A stretch of 49,136 bases of DNA, from contig NZ_BPKW01000012.1 of the NCBI RefSeq assembly GCF_019656015.1, positions 1-49,136 on the forward strand, read 5' to 3'. A program made the translations under genes and the position numbers. Below, in pieces: positions 1-8,435 of this stretch (position 1 is its first letter; each line of letters starts with the position of its first letter). Source of the DNA: Leuconostoc inhae (GTDB taxonomy: Bacteria > Bacillota > Bacilli > Lactobacillales > Lactobacillaceae). A model generated the notes under the pieces. That model made no database searches. It was not told where the DNA came from and worked only from the letters and a program-made list of their open reading frames with translations.

Positions 1-313
1 ATCCGTTGGACACGTTTATGGTTCACTGGTTTTTCACCACGTGCTGCGCGACGTTGATTAATATAGTGTGTCATAGGCCGATAACCTAGTGCATCTGCGA
101 ATGATACCAACTCATCATCGGCACGAATAGCCTGTATCGTTTCGATGATGGTCTGGTCCTTGTTTTTAGGCGGTTGTTGGCTCGCTTTTAACGCGGCGTA
201 AAATGAACTAGAGGCTAGGCTAGCAATCGTTAATAACTGGCATAATTTATAGGCGGGCCGTAATGTCTCTATAACTTTGGCTTTTTCTTGGTTTGATCCA
301 TTACGGCCCGCAA
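1..313 (-). CDS. IS150-type transposase OrfB, N-terminal part (runs off window)
   Basis: Reading the minus strand in the -1 frame relative to orfA gives an uninterrupted frame to the window edge, containing IETLRPAYKLCQLLTIAS and later ALGYRPMTHYINQRR. This matches the N-terminal helical region of IS3-family OrfB (integrase, later DDE). The catalytic DDE domain would lie beyond position 1 and is not seen. There is no good independent start near the junction, so it is most likely made only as an OrfAB fusion by programmed -1 frameshifting. Confidence 0.75.
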
Positions 314-320
314 TTTTTTT
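253..320 (-). promoter_or_regulatory. -1 programmed frameshift signal between orfA and orfB
   Basis: On the minus strand an A7 slippery run (320-314) is followed after TT by a perfect 13-bp stem. GCGGGCCGTAATG (complement of 299-311) pairs with CATTACGGCCCGC (complement of 253-265) across a 33-nt loop. The orfA stop lies in the loop and the orfB frame is -1. This is the usual IS3-family arrangement for making the OrfAB fusion. A second slippery A-AAA-AGC lies in the loop. The short 2-nt spacer is tighter than typical. Confidence 0.6.
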
Positions 321-766
321 AGATAAGCATTCTCAGCTTCGAGATAAGCATTCCGTGCCTTGAGTTGTTTCAGTTGTTCGACTGCAGTAAATTCATGATT
401 TGTAGCCATCGGTCTAGCTCGCTTTCTTTTATCAGTCAGTCCAGCGAGGCCTTGCGTCTCATACTGATGTTGCCATTGCCAAATTGTTGCTGGATGACTG
501 ATACTGAACTGTTTAGCTGTTTCTGGAAAAGAGGCATCGTGAGCGCGTAACCACGTGATGACTTTTAGTTTAAACGCTATCGTATATTTTGGCAACAGGG
601 AACTTTTAGTCAACCCAGCTAACCCCTTAGTTTGCCATAAATAGACCCAACGTAGAATCGTGCCTTTGACTGGCAGACCTAACATTTTGGCAATAGTCGT
701 TGACCCGTTGCCAGCTTCATATAGTTGTACAGCTTTAATTTTGGTAGCGATGGTATATTTGGCCAT
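269..766 (-). CDS. IS150-type transposase OrfA (HTH protein)
   Basis: 165 residues, close to the usual ~170 of IS150 InsJ. It has two successive helix-turn-helix units of the same design: residues ~3-50, starting KYTIATKIKAVQLYEAG and ending WQTKGLAGL, and residues ~60-112, starting KYTIAFKLKVITWLRAH and ending YETQGLAGL. A short leucine/alanine-rich coiled coil follows (EQLKQLKARNAYLEAENAYLKKL), where OrfA dimerises. The role is binding to the IS ends, with OrfB supplying catalysis. The gene looks intact. It ends inside the frameshift signal shared with orfB. Confidence 0.88.
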   Translation of the reverse strand: MAKYTIATKIKAVQLYEAGNGSTTIAKMLGLPVKGTILRWVYLWQTKGLAGLTKSSLLPKYTIAFKLKVITWLRAHDASFPETAKQFSISHPATIWQWQHQYETQGLAGLTDKRKRARPMATNHEFTAVEQLKQLKARNAYLEAENAYLKKLRAVMDQTKKKPKL

Positions 767-775
767 AATGAGTAA

Positions 776-819
776 AACCCCTTGAATTAGATTTCCTCCA
801 ATTCAAGGGGTTCAGTTCA
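776..819 (-). repeat. IS terminal end with hairpin
   Basis: AACCCCTTGAATT (776-788) pairs perfectly with AATTCAAGGGGTT (800-812), and TTCAGTTCA completes the IS tip at 811-819. The hairpin could block outside transcription entering the transposase genes. About 45 bp of this end is closely similar to the isolated palindrome at 29609-29658. Confidence 0.65.
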
Positions 820-830
820 AACGGGTTTTT

Positions 831-1475
831 TTAGTTAAAACGTTGTAAATTTTCAATGCTAGTCACTTCAAAGTGCTTTTTATCTAGATGCTTAACGAGT
901 TTTTGTAATGTGATACTGTCAAATACAAGTGGTAATGTGAACATTAAAGTAATGGTATCATTTGATGGTTGTAAGCTAAGCACAGATTCAATATTTGAAT
1001 ATTTGGCTATAATTGTTGAAATCTTTTTAAGATCACCTTGTGTTTTGTGTGTTGCAACAGAGATGGCAACACCACCAGTACGAACAGACCAGCTTTGTGA
1101 TAATAAATCCATTAATGCATCGTGGGTGAATATACCGGTAAAATGATGATTATCATCTAGTACAGCAATAAATGGGAGGTCACGAATGGCAAAAAACACT
1201 TCATAAAATTGACTAGTGGTATAAATAAATTTAGTTGAATTACGCATAATTGTCGTGACAGGCAGATTCATATCACCATTTTTAGCGATATGTTCGTAAA
1301 CATGTTGCTTATAAACATTGCCACGAAAAAGGTTGCCAGATTCATCTAGAATTGGCATAGTACGCGTGTGTGCTTCGCTTGGTGAATTAAACAAATCGTT
1401 CACTTGTGCAATAGTTGTATTTTCAGTTACAGTAGTTAATTCTGACTTTGGGGTGATTAAAGTTTCATGGAGCAT
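831..1475 (-). CDS. cbpA: CBS-ACT domain protein, probable c-di-AMP-binding CbpA
   Basis: 214 residues. The first ~125 form a CBS pair (for example LPFIAVLDDNHHFTGIFTHD near 105-122). The rest (residues ~130-212) looks like an ACT-type fold with the pattern GDLKKISTIIAKYSNIESV. The CBS plus ACT layout and size match the Listeria/Lactobacillales protein called CbpA, one of several small CBS proteins that bind cyclic di-AMP and help control osmolyte or (p)ppGpp physiology. The nucleotide ligand is not proven by sequence. The start has AGGA about 9 nt upstream. It is transcribed divergently from pth. Confidence 0.65.
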   Translation of the reverse strand: MLHETLITPKSELTTVTENTTIAQVNDLFNSPSEAHTRTMPILDESGNLFRGNVYKQHVYEHIAKNGDMNLPVTTIMRNSTKFIYTTSQFYEVFFAIRDLPFIAVLDDNHHFTGIFTHDALMDLLSQSWSVRTGGVAISVATHKTQGDLKKISTIIAKYSNIESVLSLQPSNDTITLMFTLPLVFDSITLQKLVKHLDKKHFEVTSIENLQRFN

Positions 1476-1539
1476 ATACTTATCCTAAAATTAATTTTTT
1501 TATCATTAAATAGCCATACATCATGATAACACAGAATTC

Positions 1540-1548
1540 TGTTATACT
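1540..1548 (+). promoter_or_regulatory. Extended -10 promoter of pth operon
   Basis: TGTTATACT is an extended -10 (TGnTATACT) with no good -35. Initiation about 7 nt downstream would fall after the upstream ATG at 1523. This is one reason to place the pth start at 1595. Confidence 0.5.
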
Positions 1549-1594
1549 GGTAGTTAAGATTGAGAATTTTAGTAAGGAAGCGCGTATAATTAAT

Positions 1595-2164
1595 ATGAAA
1601 TATATCATTGGATTAGGTAATATCGGGTTAGAGTACGATAAGACAAGACATAATATTGGATTTATGGCGGTTGATGCTTTTGCGGCAGCACACAATGTGG
1701 CATTTGCACCTAGCAAACAATTTGCTACAATAGCAAAATTAACTGTTGATGGCGAACAGGTAATACTAGTTAAGCCAACAACATATATGAATGATTCTGG
1801 TAAAGCGGTGCGCGCAATACTCGATTATTATGGTGGCGACATTAATACTGATGTCATGGTGTTAGTCGATGATATGGATTTACCCTTTGGTAAATTACGA
1901 TTTCGTGCAAAAGGTTCAGCAGGTGGCCATAATGGTTTGAAGTCCATCATTGCACATACTGGATCACAAACATTCTTACGACTTAAATTTGGTTTGGGAC
2001 ATCCAAACCATGAGCAACAGGCAGTTATTCATTATGTTTTGGGTAAATTTTCACGTGCTGAAACAGATGATGTCAATCATATGTTAGATCATAGCACGTT
2101 TGCCATTGAAGAGTGGATTAAAGGTGATGGCATATCAGAATTAAGTAATAAGTATAATGGCTAA
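1595..2164 (+). CDS. pth: Peptidyl-tRNA hydrolase
   Basis: 189 residues, the normal Pth length. It hydrolyses the ester bond of peptidyl-tRNAs that drop off ribosomes. Family hallmarks are visible: KYIIGLGNIGLEYDKTRHNIGF at the N-terminus, with the catalytic His in the TRHN segment; KPTTYMNDSGKAV; and VDDMDLPFGKLRFRAKGSAGGHNGLKSI, with the Asp and the GGHNGL loop. An in-frame ATG at 1523 would add 24 unrelated residues and lies upstream of the apparent promoter, so I use 1595. AAGGA sits upstream at a longish spacing. It is followed by mfd, the common Bacillales/Lactobacillales neighbour. Confidence 0.95.
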   Translation: MKYIIGLGNIGLEYDKTRHNIGFMAVDAFAAAHNVAFAPSKQFATIAKLTVDGEQVILVKPTTYMNDSGKAVRAILDYYGGDINTDVMVLVDDMDLPFGKLRFRAKGSAGGHNGLKSIIAHTGSQTFLRLKFGLGHPNHEQQAVIHYVLGKFSRAETDDVNHMLDHSTFAIEEWIKGDGISELSNKYNG

Positions 2165-2222
2165 TACTTAATAATCATTTAACGTATATATCAAACGACT
2201 GATAGGGGACCAAGTTTTAAGC

Positions 2223-5200
2223 ATGTTAACTCATTTTTTAGCACAATCAGATACAATTAAACATCTTAACGAGCAAGCAACTGAAGGTTCTTCGCAGTTG
2301 CTTTTAGGTGTCAATGGTAGTGCACGAGCTGCAAGTATCGCAGCGCTATATCAAGCAAATCCACGTCAAATGTTAGTTGTTACAGACACACAAGTGCATG
2401 CTGATCAATTATTTTCTGACTTATCAAGTCTTATGGCAAATGTCTTTAACTTTCCTGCAGAAGAGTCTTTGGCAACAGAAATTGCGATTAGTTCACCTGA
2501 CTTACGGCTGCAACGTGTGGCGACTTTATTAGCCTTAAGAAAAGGTGAGGCTGAAGTTGTTGTGGCAAGTCTAGCTGGCGTCGAACGGTTACTACCTAAA
2601 CCAGAAACAGTTGATATGGCAGGATTATCATTGACAGTTGGGCAGACCTACCAGTTAAGCGACATAAAAAAAACATTAATGATGATGGGTTACATACCAA
2701 CAAAATTAGTACAAGGTGCTGGTGAGTTTGCACAACGTGGCTCTATTATTGACATTTACCCAATAACTAGTGATGAACCTATTCGGTTAGATTTTTTTGA
2801 TGATGAATTGGATCAATTGAAAAATTTTGATGTATCAACACAAAAAAGTACGACGGTTCTTAAAAACTATCATGTGCAGCCGGCGACTGATTTTATTGTG
2901 TCAGAGGCGCAATATGATGTTGCTAAACAAACAATTGAGACGGCATTTAATAACTATCGTAAGGCATTGACAGGTGTTGCAAAAAAACATGCAACAGAAG
3001 GATTTGCGTCAACACAGAATGTATTAAATGAGCATGGTCGTGTGAATCATTTGTTGCCTTACGCAACCCAATTTTTTGATGGCGAAACAACCTTATTGGC
3101 CTATTTTTCGAAAGATGTTTTGGTTTTTGTGGACGAATTCACGCGATTAAAAGACATGCAACTCCAACAATTAACCTATGATCAGGAATGGTTAGATAAA
3201 CAATTGTCAGCCTATCAAGTCATTCCTGGGCAACTATTACGCGCAGACTTTACTGATTTATTAACGCAAAATCAACGTGCAACGATCTATTTAGCAAATT
3301 TTAAACGTGGATTGAATAACATTAAGTTTACTAATATTGAAGAAGTTACGACTCGTCCGGCTAACCAATATTATGGGCAAATTGAGACACTTAGGACCGA
3401 TTTGCAGTATGCACAAGATGCTGGCATGACGGTTATCTTGTTAAGTAATGATGACAAACAACGACAGCACCTCAGTGAGTCTTTAAGCGATGTTAAGGTG
3501 CCAATTGTTGAAACCCGTCAAGTACAGCCAAATCAAGTGCAGCTAATGACAGGTGATTTAGCCATAGGATTTGAGTGGCCAAAATTACATTTAATCGTAT
3601 TAACAGCACACGAATTATTTACCCAAACACGACAAGTAGCACCAAGACAACGTAAAATTAACAATGCGGAGCGTTTAAAATCATACAGTGAATTGAATGT
3701 CGGTGACTATGTCGTGCATATCAATCATGGTATTGGTCGTTATGAAGGCTTACAGACAATGACGGTTGATGGTGGTAAACAAGATTATTTATCTATCGCT
3801 TATCAAAAAAATGCTAAAATTTTTATTCCAGTCACCCAGTTAAATTTAATTCAGAAGTATATTGGTGCATCAGATGCTGCAAAAGCGCCTAAATTAAATA
3901 AACTCGGTGGTGTTGAGTGGGCAAAGACTAAGCGACAAGTGGCAGCAAAAATCGAAGATATTGCTGATGATTTATTGGACCTTTATGCCAAACGTGAAGC
4001 GCAACAGGGTTATGCCTTTCCACCAGATGACACAGACCAACTGAAATTTGACATGGCCTTTGGTTATCCAGAAACGCCAGATCAAATTCGTTCGATTGAA
4101 GAAATTAAAGTTGATATGCAAAAGATACGACCAATGGATCGCCTATTAGTGGGGGATGTTGGTTTTGGTAAAACAGAAGTCGCTTTAAGGGCAGTTTTTA
4201 AAGCAGTGCATGCGGGCAAACAGGTCGCATTTTTAGCACCAACGACAATTTTAGTGCAGCAACATTATGAAACGATGCTAGCACGTTTCAATGATTTTCC
4301 AAATATTAAAATTGGCGTACTGAGTCGCTTCCAAACAACTGCGCAAAATAAATTTGTGATTAAACAATTGAATGAACATAAAATTGATGTTGTCGTTGGC
4401 ACACATCGCCTGTTGAGTAAAGATGTTGATTTTTTAGATCTTGGTCTGTTGATTATTGATGAAGAGCAACGTTTTGGCGTTAAACACAAGGAGCGGCTCA
4501 AGCAACTGCGTCATAGTGTCGATGTACTAACCTTGACGGCAACACCAATTCCGCGAACATTAAACATGGCGATGGTTGGTGCAAGAGATTTATCAATTAT
4601 TGAAACACCTCCGGCTAATCGTTATCCAATTCAAACTTATGTTTTAGAAGCAGATTGGATAATTGTGAGAAATGCCATTGAAAAGGAACTAGCCCGTGGT
4701 GGTCAGGTGTTTTATCTACATAATCGCGTAGCAGATATTGATCGTGTGGCTAGTCAAATCGAGGATTTGGTGCCATCTGCACGTGTGGGCGCTATTCATG
4801 GTCAAATGTCTGAAACACAGTTAGAGAGTGTTTTGTATGATTTCTTGAATGGTAATTACGATGTGCTAGTCACAACGACAATTATCGAAACAGGTGTTGA
4901 TATTCCCAATGCTAATACTTTAATTGTTGAAAATGCAGATCATATGGGCTTATCACAGCTATACCAATTACGTGGTCGTGTTGGCCGGTCAGCTCGTTTA
5001 GCATATGCCTATTTTACTTATCCATTTTCAAGAACACCAAGTGAAGAAGCAGAGAAACGCCTTGAAGCAATCCGTGATTTTACGGAATTGGGTTCTGGGT
5101 TTCGTATTGCCATGCGTGATTTAAGCATTCGTGGCGCAGGTGATATACTTGGTAAACAGCAGCATGGCTTTATTGATTCAGTTGGTTATGACATGTATAC

Positions 5201-5741
5201 GAAGATGTTAAAAGACGCTGTTGCAACAAAACAGGGTCAAACAGCTACGACAAGCAAAGCGACAGAAACAGATGCTGAATTAATTCTTGGTGTATTAGCT
5301 TACTTGCCAGATACTTATGTGCCAGATAATGCACAAAAAATTGAATTGTATACTCGTATTCGCCAAGCACGCACAGATAAAGAATTCGAAGAAATTGAGA
5401 CGGACATGCTTGACCGTTTTGGTGACATGCCAGATGAAGTAGCTCGACTATTACTTGTCGGTCAAATTAAGCAATTGGCTGACCAAGCACGAGTAACCAA
5501 TATAAGAAGGCAGAGACAACAGTTAGCAATTGTGTTTAATTCTGATGCGACGGCGACATTAGCTGGCGAGGCCATTTTTGAAACATTGGTCGATGTGCCA
5601 TTAAAGGTAGCTGTACGAACAGAGACCGGTAATTTACAAGTTATCATAACAGTTAATGATGTGGCTGAAAGTAGCATTTGGTTGAACATTTTACGTGATT
5701 TTTTGCTGACTGTAATTACACGGCAACAAGTAACATCATGA
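2223..5741 (+). CDS. mfd: Transcription-repair coupling factor Mfd
   Basis: 1172 residues, full length. It removes RNA polymerase stalled at lesions and recruits UvrA. In order: UvrB-like N-terminal module (to ~350); RNA-polymerase-interacting CarD-like domain beginning LNVGDYVVHINHGIGRYEG near residue 490; RecG-like SF2 motor with Walker A GDVGFGKT at 644-651 and DEEQ at 746-749; the GRVGR motif of the second RecA lobe; and a C-terminal TRCF domain (~1010-1110). No damage is seen. It lies 58 bp after pth and is probably in the same operon. Confidence 0.97.
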   Translation: MLTHFLAQSDTIKHLNEQATEGSSQLLLGVNGSARAASIAALYQANPRQMLVVTDTQVHADQLFSDLSSLMANVFNFPAEESLATEIAISSPDLRLQRVATLLALRKGEAEVVVASLAGVERLLPKPETVDMAGLSLTVGQTYQLSDIKKTLMMMGYIPTKLVQGAGEFAQRGSIIDIYPITSDEPIRLDFFDDELDQLKNFDVSTQKSTTVLKNYHVQPATDFIVSEAQYDVAKQTIETAFNNYRKALTGVAKKHATEGFASTQNVLNEHGRVNHLLPYATQFFDGETTLLAYFSKDVLVFVDEFTRLKDMQLQQLTYDQEWLDKQLSAYQVIPGQLLRADFTDLLTQNQRATIYLANFKRGLNNIKFTNIEEVTTRPANQYYGQIETLRTDLQYAQDAGMTVILLSNDDKQRQHLSESLSDVKVPIVETRQVQPNQVQLMTGDLAIGFEWPKLHLIVLTAHELFTQTRQVAPRQRKINNAERLKSYSELNVGDYVVHINHGIGRYEGLQTMTVDGGKQDYLSIAYQKNAKIFIPVTQLNLIQKYIGASDAAKAPKLNKLGGVEWAKTKRQVAAKIEDIADDLLDLYAKREAQQGYAFPPDDTDQLKFDMAFGYPETPDQIRSIEEIKVDMQKIRPMDRLLVGDVGFGKTEVALRAVFKAVHAGKQVAFLAPTTILVQQHYETMLARFNDFPNIKIGVLSRFQTTAQNKFVIKQLNEHKIDVVVGTHRLLSKDVDFLDLGLLIIDEEQRFGVKHKERLKQLRHSVDVLTLTATPIPRTLNMAMVGARDLSIIETPPANRYPIQTYVLEADWIIVRNAIEKELARGGQVFYLHNRVADIDRVASQIEDLVPSARVGAIHGQMSETQLESVLYDFLNGNYDVLVTTTIIETGVDIPNANTLIVENADHMGLSQLYQLRGRVGRSARLAYAYFTYPFSRTPSEEAEKRLEAIRDFTELGSGFRIAMRDLSIRGAGDILGKQQHGFIDSVGYDMYTKMLKDAVATKQGQTATTSKATETDAELILGVLAYLPDTYVPDNAQKIELYTRIRQARTDKEFEEIETDMLDRFGDMPDEVARLLLVGQIKQLADQARVTNIRRQRQQLAIVFNSDATATLAGEAIFETLVDVPLKVAVRTETGNLQVIITVNDVAESSIWLNILRDFLLTVITRQQVTS

Positions 5742-5781
5742 CATTGTGTCAAAAAATTAAGAACATCAAGAGGAAAAAACA

Positions 5782-6066
5782 ATGCGTTTAGATAAATATT
5801 TAAAAGTGTCACGCTTAATTAAGCGTCGAACAGTTGCTAAAGAAATTGCCGATCAAGGCCGTATTTCAATTAATGGTAAAGTCGCTAAATCGTCGTCAGA
5901 CGTTTCGACAAACGATGAGCTTGAAGTACGATTTGGTAATAAAACCTTGACAGTAAAAGTAGTTAAAATTGTGGAAACAACTAAAAAAGAGGCTTCTGCC
6001 GATATGTATGAAATTGTCAGTGAGACTTTTTCACAAGATTTTCGAGAAACTGGTAGTGAAAAATAA
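5782..6066 (+). CDS. rqcP: RqcP, S4-domain RNA-binding protein (YabO)
   Basis: 94 residues with an N-terminal S4 domain ([20 protein letters not shown], then [16 protein letters not shown]). It is the Hsp15-like protein that in Bacillus works with RqcH to add C-terminal alanine tails to nascent chains on stalled 50S subunits. The location between mfd and divIC is the conserved Bacillus yabO position, although the sporulation genes found there in Bacillus are missing, as expected in a lactic acid bacterium. AGAGGA lies ahead of the ATG. Confidence 0.88.
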   Translation: MRLDKYLKVSRLIKRRTVAKEIADQGRISINGKVAKSSSDVSTNDELEVRFGNKTLTVKVVKIVETTKKEASADMYEIVSETFSQDFRETGSEK

Positions 6067-6140
6067 TCTAATGTTTAAACAAATCTAAAGATTGTTGAAA
6101 AAATGCTAAGAACATGCCAAACTAGGAATAGGTAAAATTC

Positions 6141-6536
6141 ATGTCGACTTACAACAGAAGACAATCGCATAAACAGCGTGTTAATCCAGAAATACGAGCT
6201 ATTATTCGTCATTCGGAACCGGCCAATATGCAAGCTAAAAAGCATTATCAAAGGGCCCATGCTAATCGTGAGAAAAAGATCCTCTTTTTTGGTGCAGTTT
6301 TTGCCACAATATTTGCGATACAATTATTGATTAGCCAAGTTAAGTTGCATACAGCAAATGTGACGTTAACTGCTTCTCAAGATCGCTTAACGGCTGTTCA
6401 AAAAACAAATAGTGATTTAAAATCTGATCGAAAACGTTTAGATGATCCAACATACTTACAGCAAATTTTACGTGATAAATATGGTTACACAAAACAAGGT
6501 GAAATCATTTATAATTTACCCTCAGATAATAATTAA
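6141..6536 (+). CDS. divIC: Cell-division protein DivIC/FtsB-like
   Basis: 131 residues: a basic cytoplasmic N-terminus (~1-48), one membrane segment (~50-66, KILFFGAVFATIFAIQLLI), then a coiled coil (HTANVTLTASQDRLTAVQK) and a short conserved tail with DPTYLQQILRDKYGYTKQGE. This is the septum-formation-initiator design: a bitopic divisome protein partnering FtsL and DivIB. The position upstream of tilS is the conserved one. Confidence 0.9.
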   Translation: MSTYNRRQSHKQRVNPEIRAIIRHSEPANMQAKKHYQRAHANREKKILFFGAVFATIFAIQLLISQVKLHTANVTLTASQDRLTAVQKTNSDLKSDRKRLDDPTYLQQILRDKYGYTKQGEIIYNLPSDNN

Positions 6537-6540
6537 CTTG

Positions 6541-6560
6541 GCACCTCATTGGTGCTTTTT
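6541..6560 (+). terminator. Small intrinsic terminator between divIC and tilS
   Basis: GCACC-TCATT-GGTGC followed by TTTTT. The five-base-pair stem is weak, so partial read-through into tilS is likely. The tilS start codon is only 6 nt further on. Confidence 0.5.
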
Positions 6561-6565
6561 CTATA

Positions 6566-7873
6566 ATGACTGAAAAAATTCAAAAACAATTACAATTATA
6601 TAATTGGGAGGCCACAGTTATTGTGGCTGTTTCTGGTGGTGTCGATTCTGTTGTATTACTGCACACATTACGACAACAGTTACCAGATGCAAAGCTTGTT
6701 GTGGCTCATGTTAACTATCATTTACGTGAAGAAAGCGATGCGGACGAAAAATTTGTTCGCCACTTAGCAGATAACTATCAAGCCATATTTGAACAAACAG
6801 AATGGTTAAATGTGCCTGATACTGCAGTAGAAAAACAGGCACGTAATTTTCGGTATCGATTTTTTGAGCAGCTAGCCAATAAATATCATACGACGACTGT
6901 TGTTGTTGCCCATCATGAAGATGATCAAACAGAAACAGTATTATTAAAGTTGATACGTGGCGGACAATTGATGCAATTAGCTGGTATGAATAGGCAAAAC
7001 CAAAGGATTGTTAGACCTTTTTTGTTGATAACTAAGCAAGAATTAGTCAGTTATGCACAAAAACACAACTTGAATTGGCATGAAGATAAAACAAATCATG
7101 ATGCCTCGTATACCCCTCGAAATTTTCTGCGACAAATTATTATTCCGCAACTTAAAAAAATTAATCCGCGTGTTGTCCCACATATTAATGCATTTGCTCA
7201 GCAAATCAAAAAACAAGATGATTTAATCACTGCTCAAGTTGAAATATATGTGCAAACCATTGAGAATAATTGGCAAATTATTCCAAATATTTGGCTGGAA
7301 CCGACTATTAAATACTATATTCAAAAAAAAGGCATTTATCAGTTTAAGCAAGCACAAATTTTACAAGTAATTAAGCTACTTCATAATGATAAAAAGCCCA
7401 TTGGTAGGGTGGAATTATCTAAAAATGTTAATTTTGTTAAGTCTTATCAACATATTCATCTCGAAAACAGTACAAAAATGACAAATACACTACAAATTTT
7501 GCCACCAATTATGTTAAAATTAAACCAATGGCAAAATTTCGCAAAAAACACGTTTTTATGGACAAATTCTGAACCAAACAGCGATGATCAAAGCGTCTCA
7601 TTTAATCTAGCGCAATTGCCGACGCAATTATACTTGCGCCCAGTTAAAACAAGTGATAAACTTGCACTCATACATGGCCATAAAAAGTTGCGACGGTTAG
7701 CAATTGATGAGAAATTATCAACATTAGAGCGGCAAGAAATGCAAGTCTTGGCAACTCAAAATGATGAGGTTATTGCAGTCAAAATGCGTCAACATTGGCG
7801 TGTAAATGCGGATTTTGTTAGCAAACAAGATGTGAAACCATATTGGTTAGCATGGCGAATTGAGGAAAAGTAG
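6566..7873 (+). CDS. tilS: tRNA(Ile) lysidine synthetase TilS
   Basis: 435 residues. It makes lysidine at C34 of the CAT-anticodon tRNA-Ile so that it reads AUA. The N-terminal PP-loop ATPase has SGGVDS at 23-28 and VAHVNYHLREESDADE, the usual TilS specificity loop; the C-terminal substrate-binding domain follows. It is an essential gene in its relatives. No Shine-Dalgarno precedes the ATG, which directly follows a terminator-like hairpin. Its stop TAG overlaps the hpt GTG (TAGTG), suggesting coupled translation of the pair. Confidence 0.95.
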   Translation: MTEKIQKQLQLYNWEATVIVAVSGGVDSVVLLHTLRQQLPDAKLVVAHVNYHLREESDADEKFVRHLADNYQAIFEQTEWLNVPDTAVEKQARNFRYRFFEQLANKYHTTTVVVAHHEDDQTETVLLKLIRGGQLMQLAGMNRQNQRIVRPFLLITKQELVSYAQKHNLNWHEDKTNHDASYTPRNFLRQIIIPQLKKINPRVVPHINAFAQQIKKQDDLITAQVEIYVQTIENNWQIIPNIWLEPTIKYYIQKKGIYQFKQAQILQVIKLLHNDKKPIGRVELSKNVNFVKSYQHIHLENSTKMTNTLQILPPIMLKLNQWQNFAKNTFLWTNSEPNSDDQSVSFNLAQLPTQLYLRPVKTSDKLALIHGHKKLRRLAIDEKLSTLERQEMQVLATQNDEVIAVKMRQHWRVNADFVSKQDVKPYWLAWRIEEK

Positions 7874-8412
7874 TGAATAATGATATACAAGAAGTATTGT
7901 TTAATCAAGCTAACATACATGATGCAGCAGTATGATTAGGCCAACAAATTACACATGATTACGCAGGTGAAAAACCAGTCGTGTTATCAGTACTAAAAGG
8001 TGCCTATCTTTGGACAGCCGACTTATTGCGCGAGGTAGATTTATATCTTGATTTAGAATTCATCAATGTTTCAAGTTACCACGGTGGCGTTAAGAGTACA
8101 GACGAAATCACCTTAGTGACTGATATTCGTTCTGATATCATGGGGCGTCAGGTCATTATCTTAGAAGACATTGTAGATACTGGTCAATCCTTACTCTTTA
8201 TGAAAGAGTTACTCGCAAAACGTGGTGCAACATCGATTAAAGTAGCTACGTTACTTGATAAAAAGGCTGGACGAAAAGTAGATATTGAAGCTGATTATGT
8301 TGGGTTTAATGTGCGTAATGAGTTTGTTGTTGGTTATGGTTTAGATTACAAAGAGTTATATCGCAACTTACCATATGTTGGTATTTTGAAAAAAGAAGTT
8401 TATACTAATTAA
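7873..8412 (+). pseudogene. hpt: Hypoxanthine-guanine phosphoribosyltransferase with in-frame TGA at codon 21
   Basis: From GTG 7873 (GAGGAAA just upstream, overlapping the tilS stop) the frame encodes a full-length Hpt of about 179 codons. TGA at 7933-7935 interrupts it, between IHDAAV and LGQQITHDYAG. Downstream residues are well preserved: LKGAY pyrophosphate loop, EDIVDTGQSL PRPP-binding motif, and the GYGLDYKELYRNLPYVG C-terminus. Hpt salvages hypoxanthine and guanine with PRPP. It may be a recent nonsense mutation, a sequencing error, low-level read-through, or re-initiation at GTG 7981 (143 residues, preceded by AGGTGA), which would remove the first ~36 residues. The lack of other decay argues against an old pseudogene. 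Confidence 0.8.
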
Positions 8413-8435
8413 CTTCTAGAAATTGGGGAAACTTC

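Larger units (their letters stand above)
1..820 (-). mobile_element. IS3-family (IS150 group) insertion sequence, partial
   Basis: Two overlapping transposase frames on the minus strand (orfA 269-766, orfB from about 313 running off position 1) and a terminal end TGAACTGAACCCC at 819-807 make this an IS3-family element. The terminal sequence and the double helix-turn-helix OrfA fit the IS150 subgroup. The other end lies outside the window, so the target duplication cannot be checked. The element abuts the 3' end of the CBS/ACT gene (stop at 831-833), inside what looks like that gene's terminator T-run. Confidence 0.85.

Noticed and set aside
7933-7935. TGA in hpt as a selenocysteine codon
   Set aside because: Hpt is not a selenoprotein family, the position is not catalytic, and no SECIS-like hairpin follows directly.
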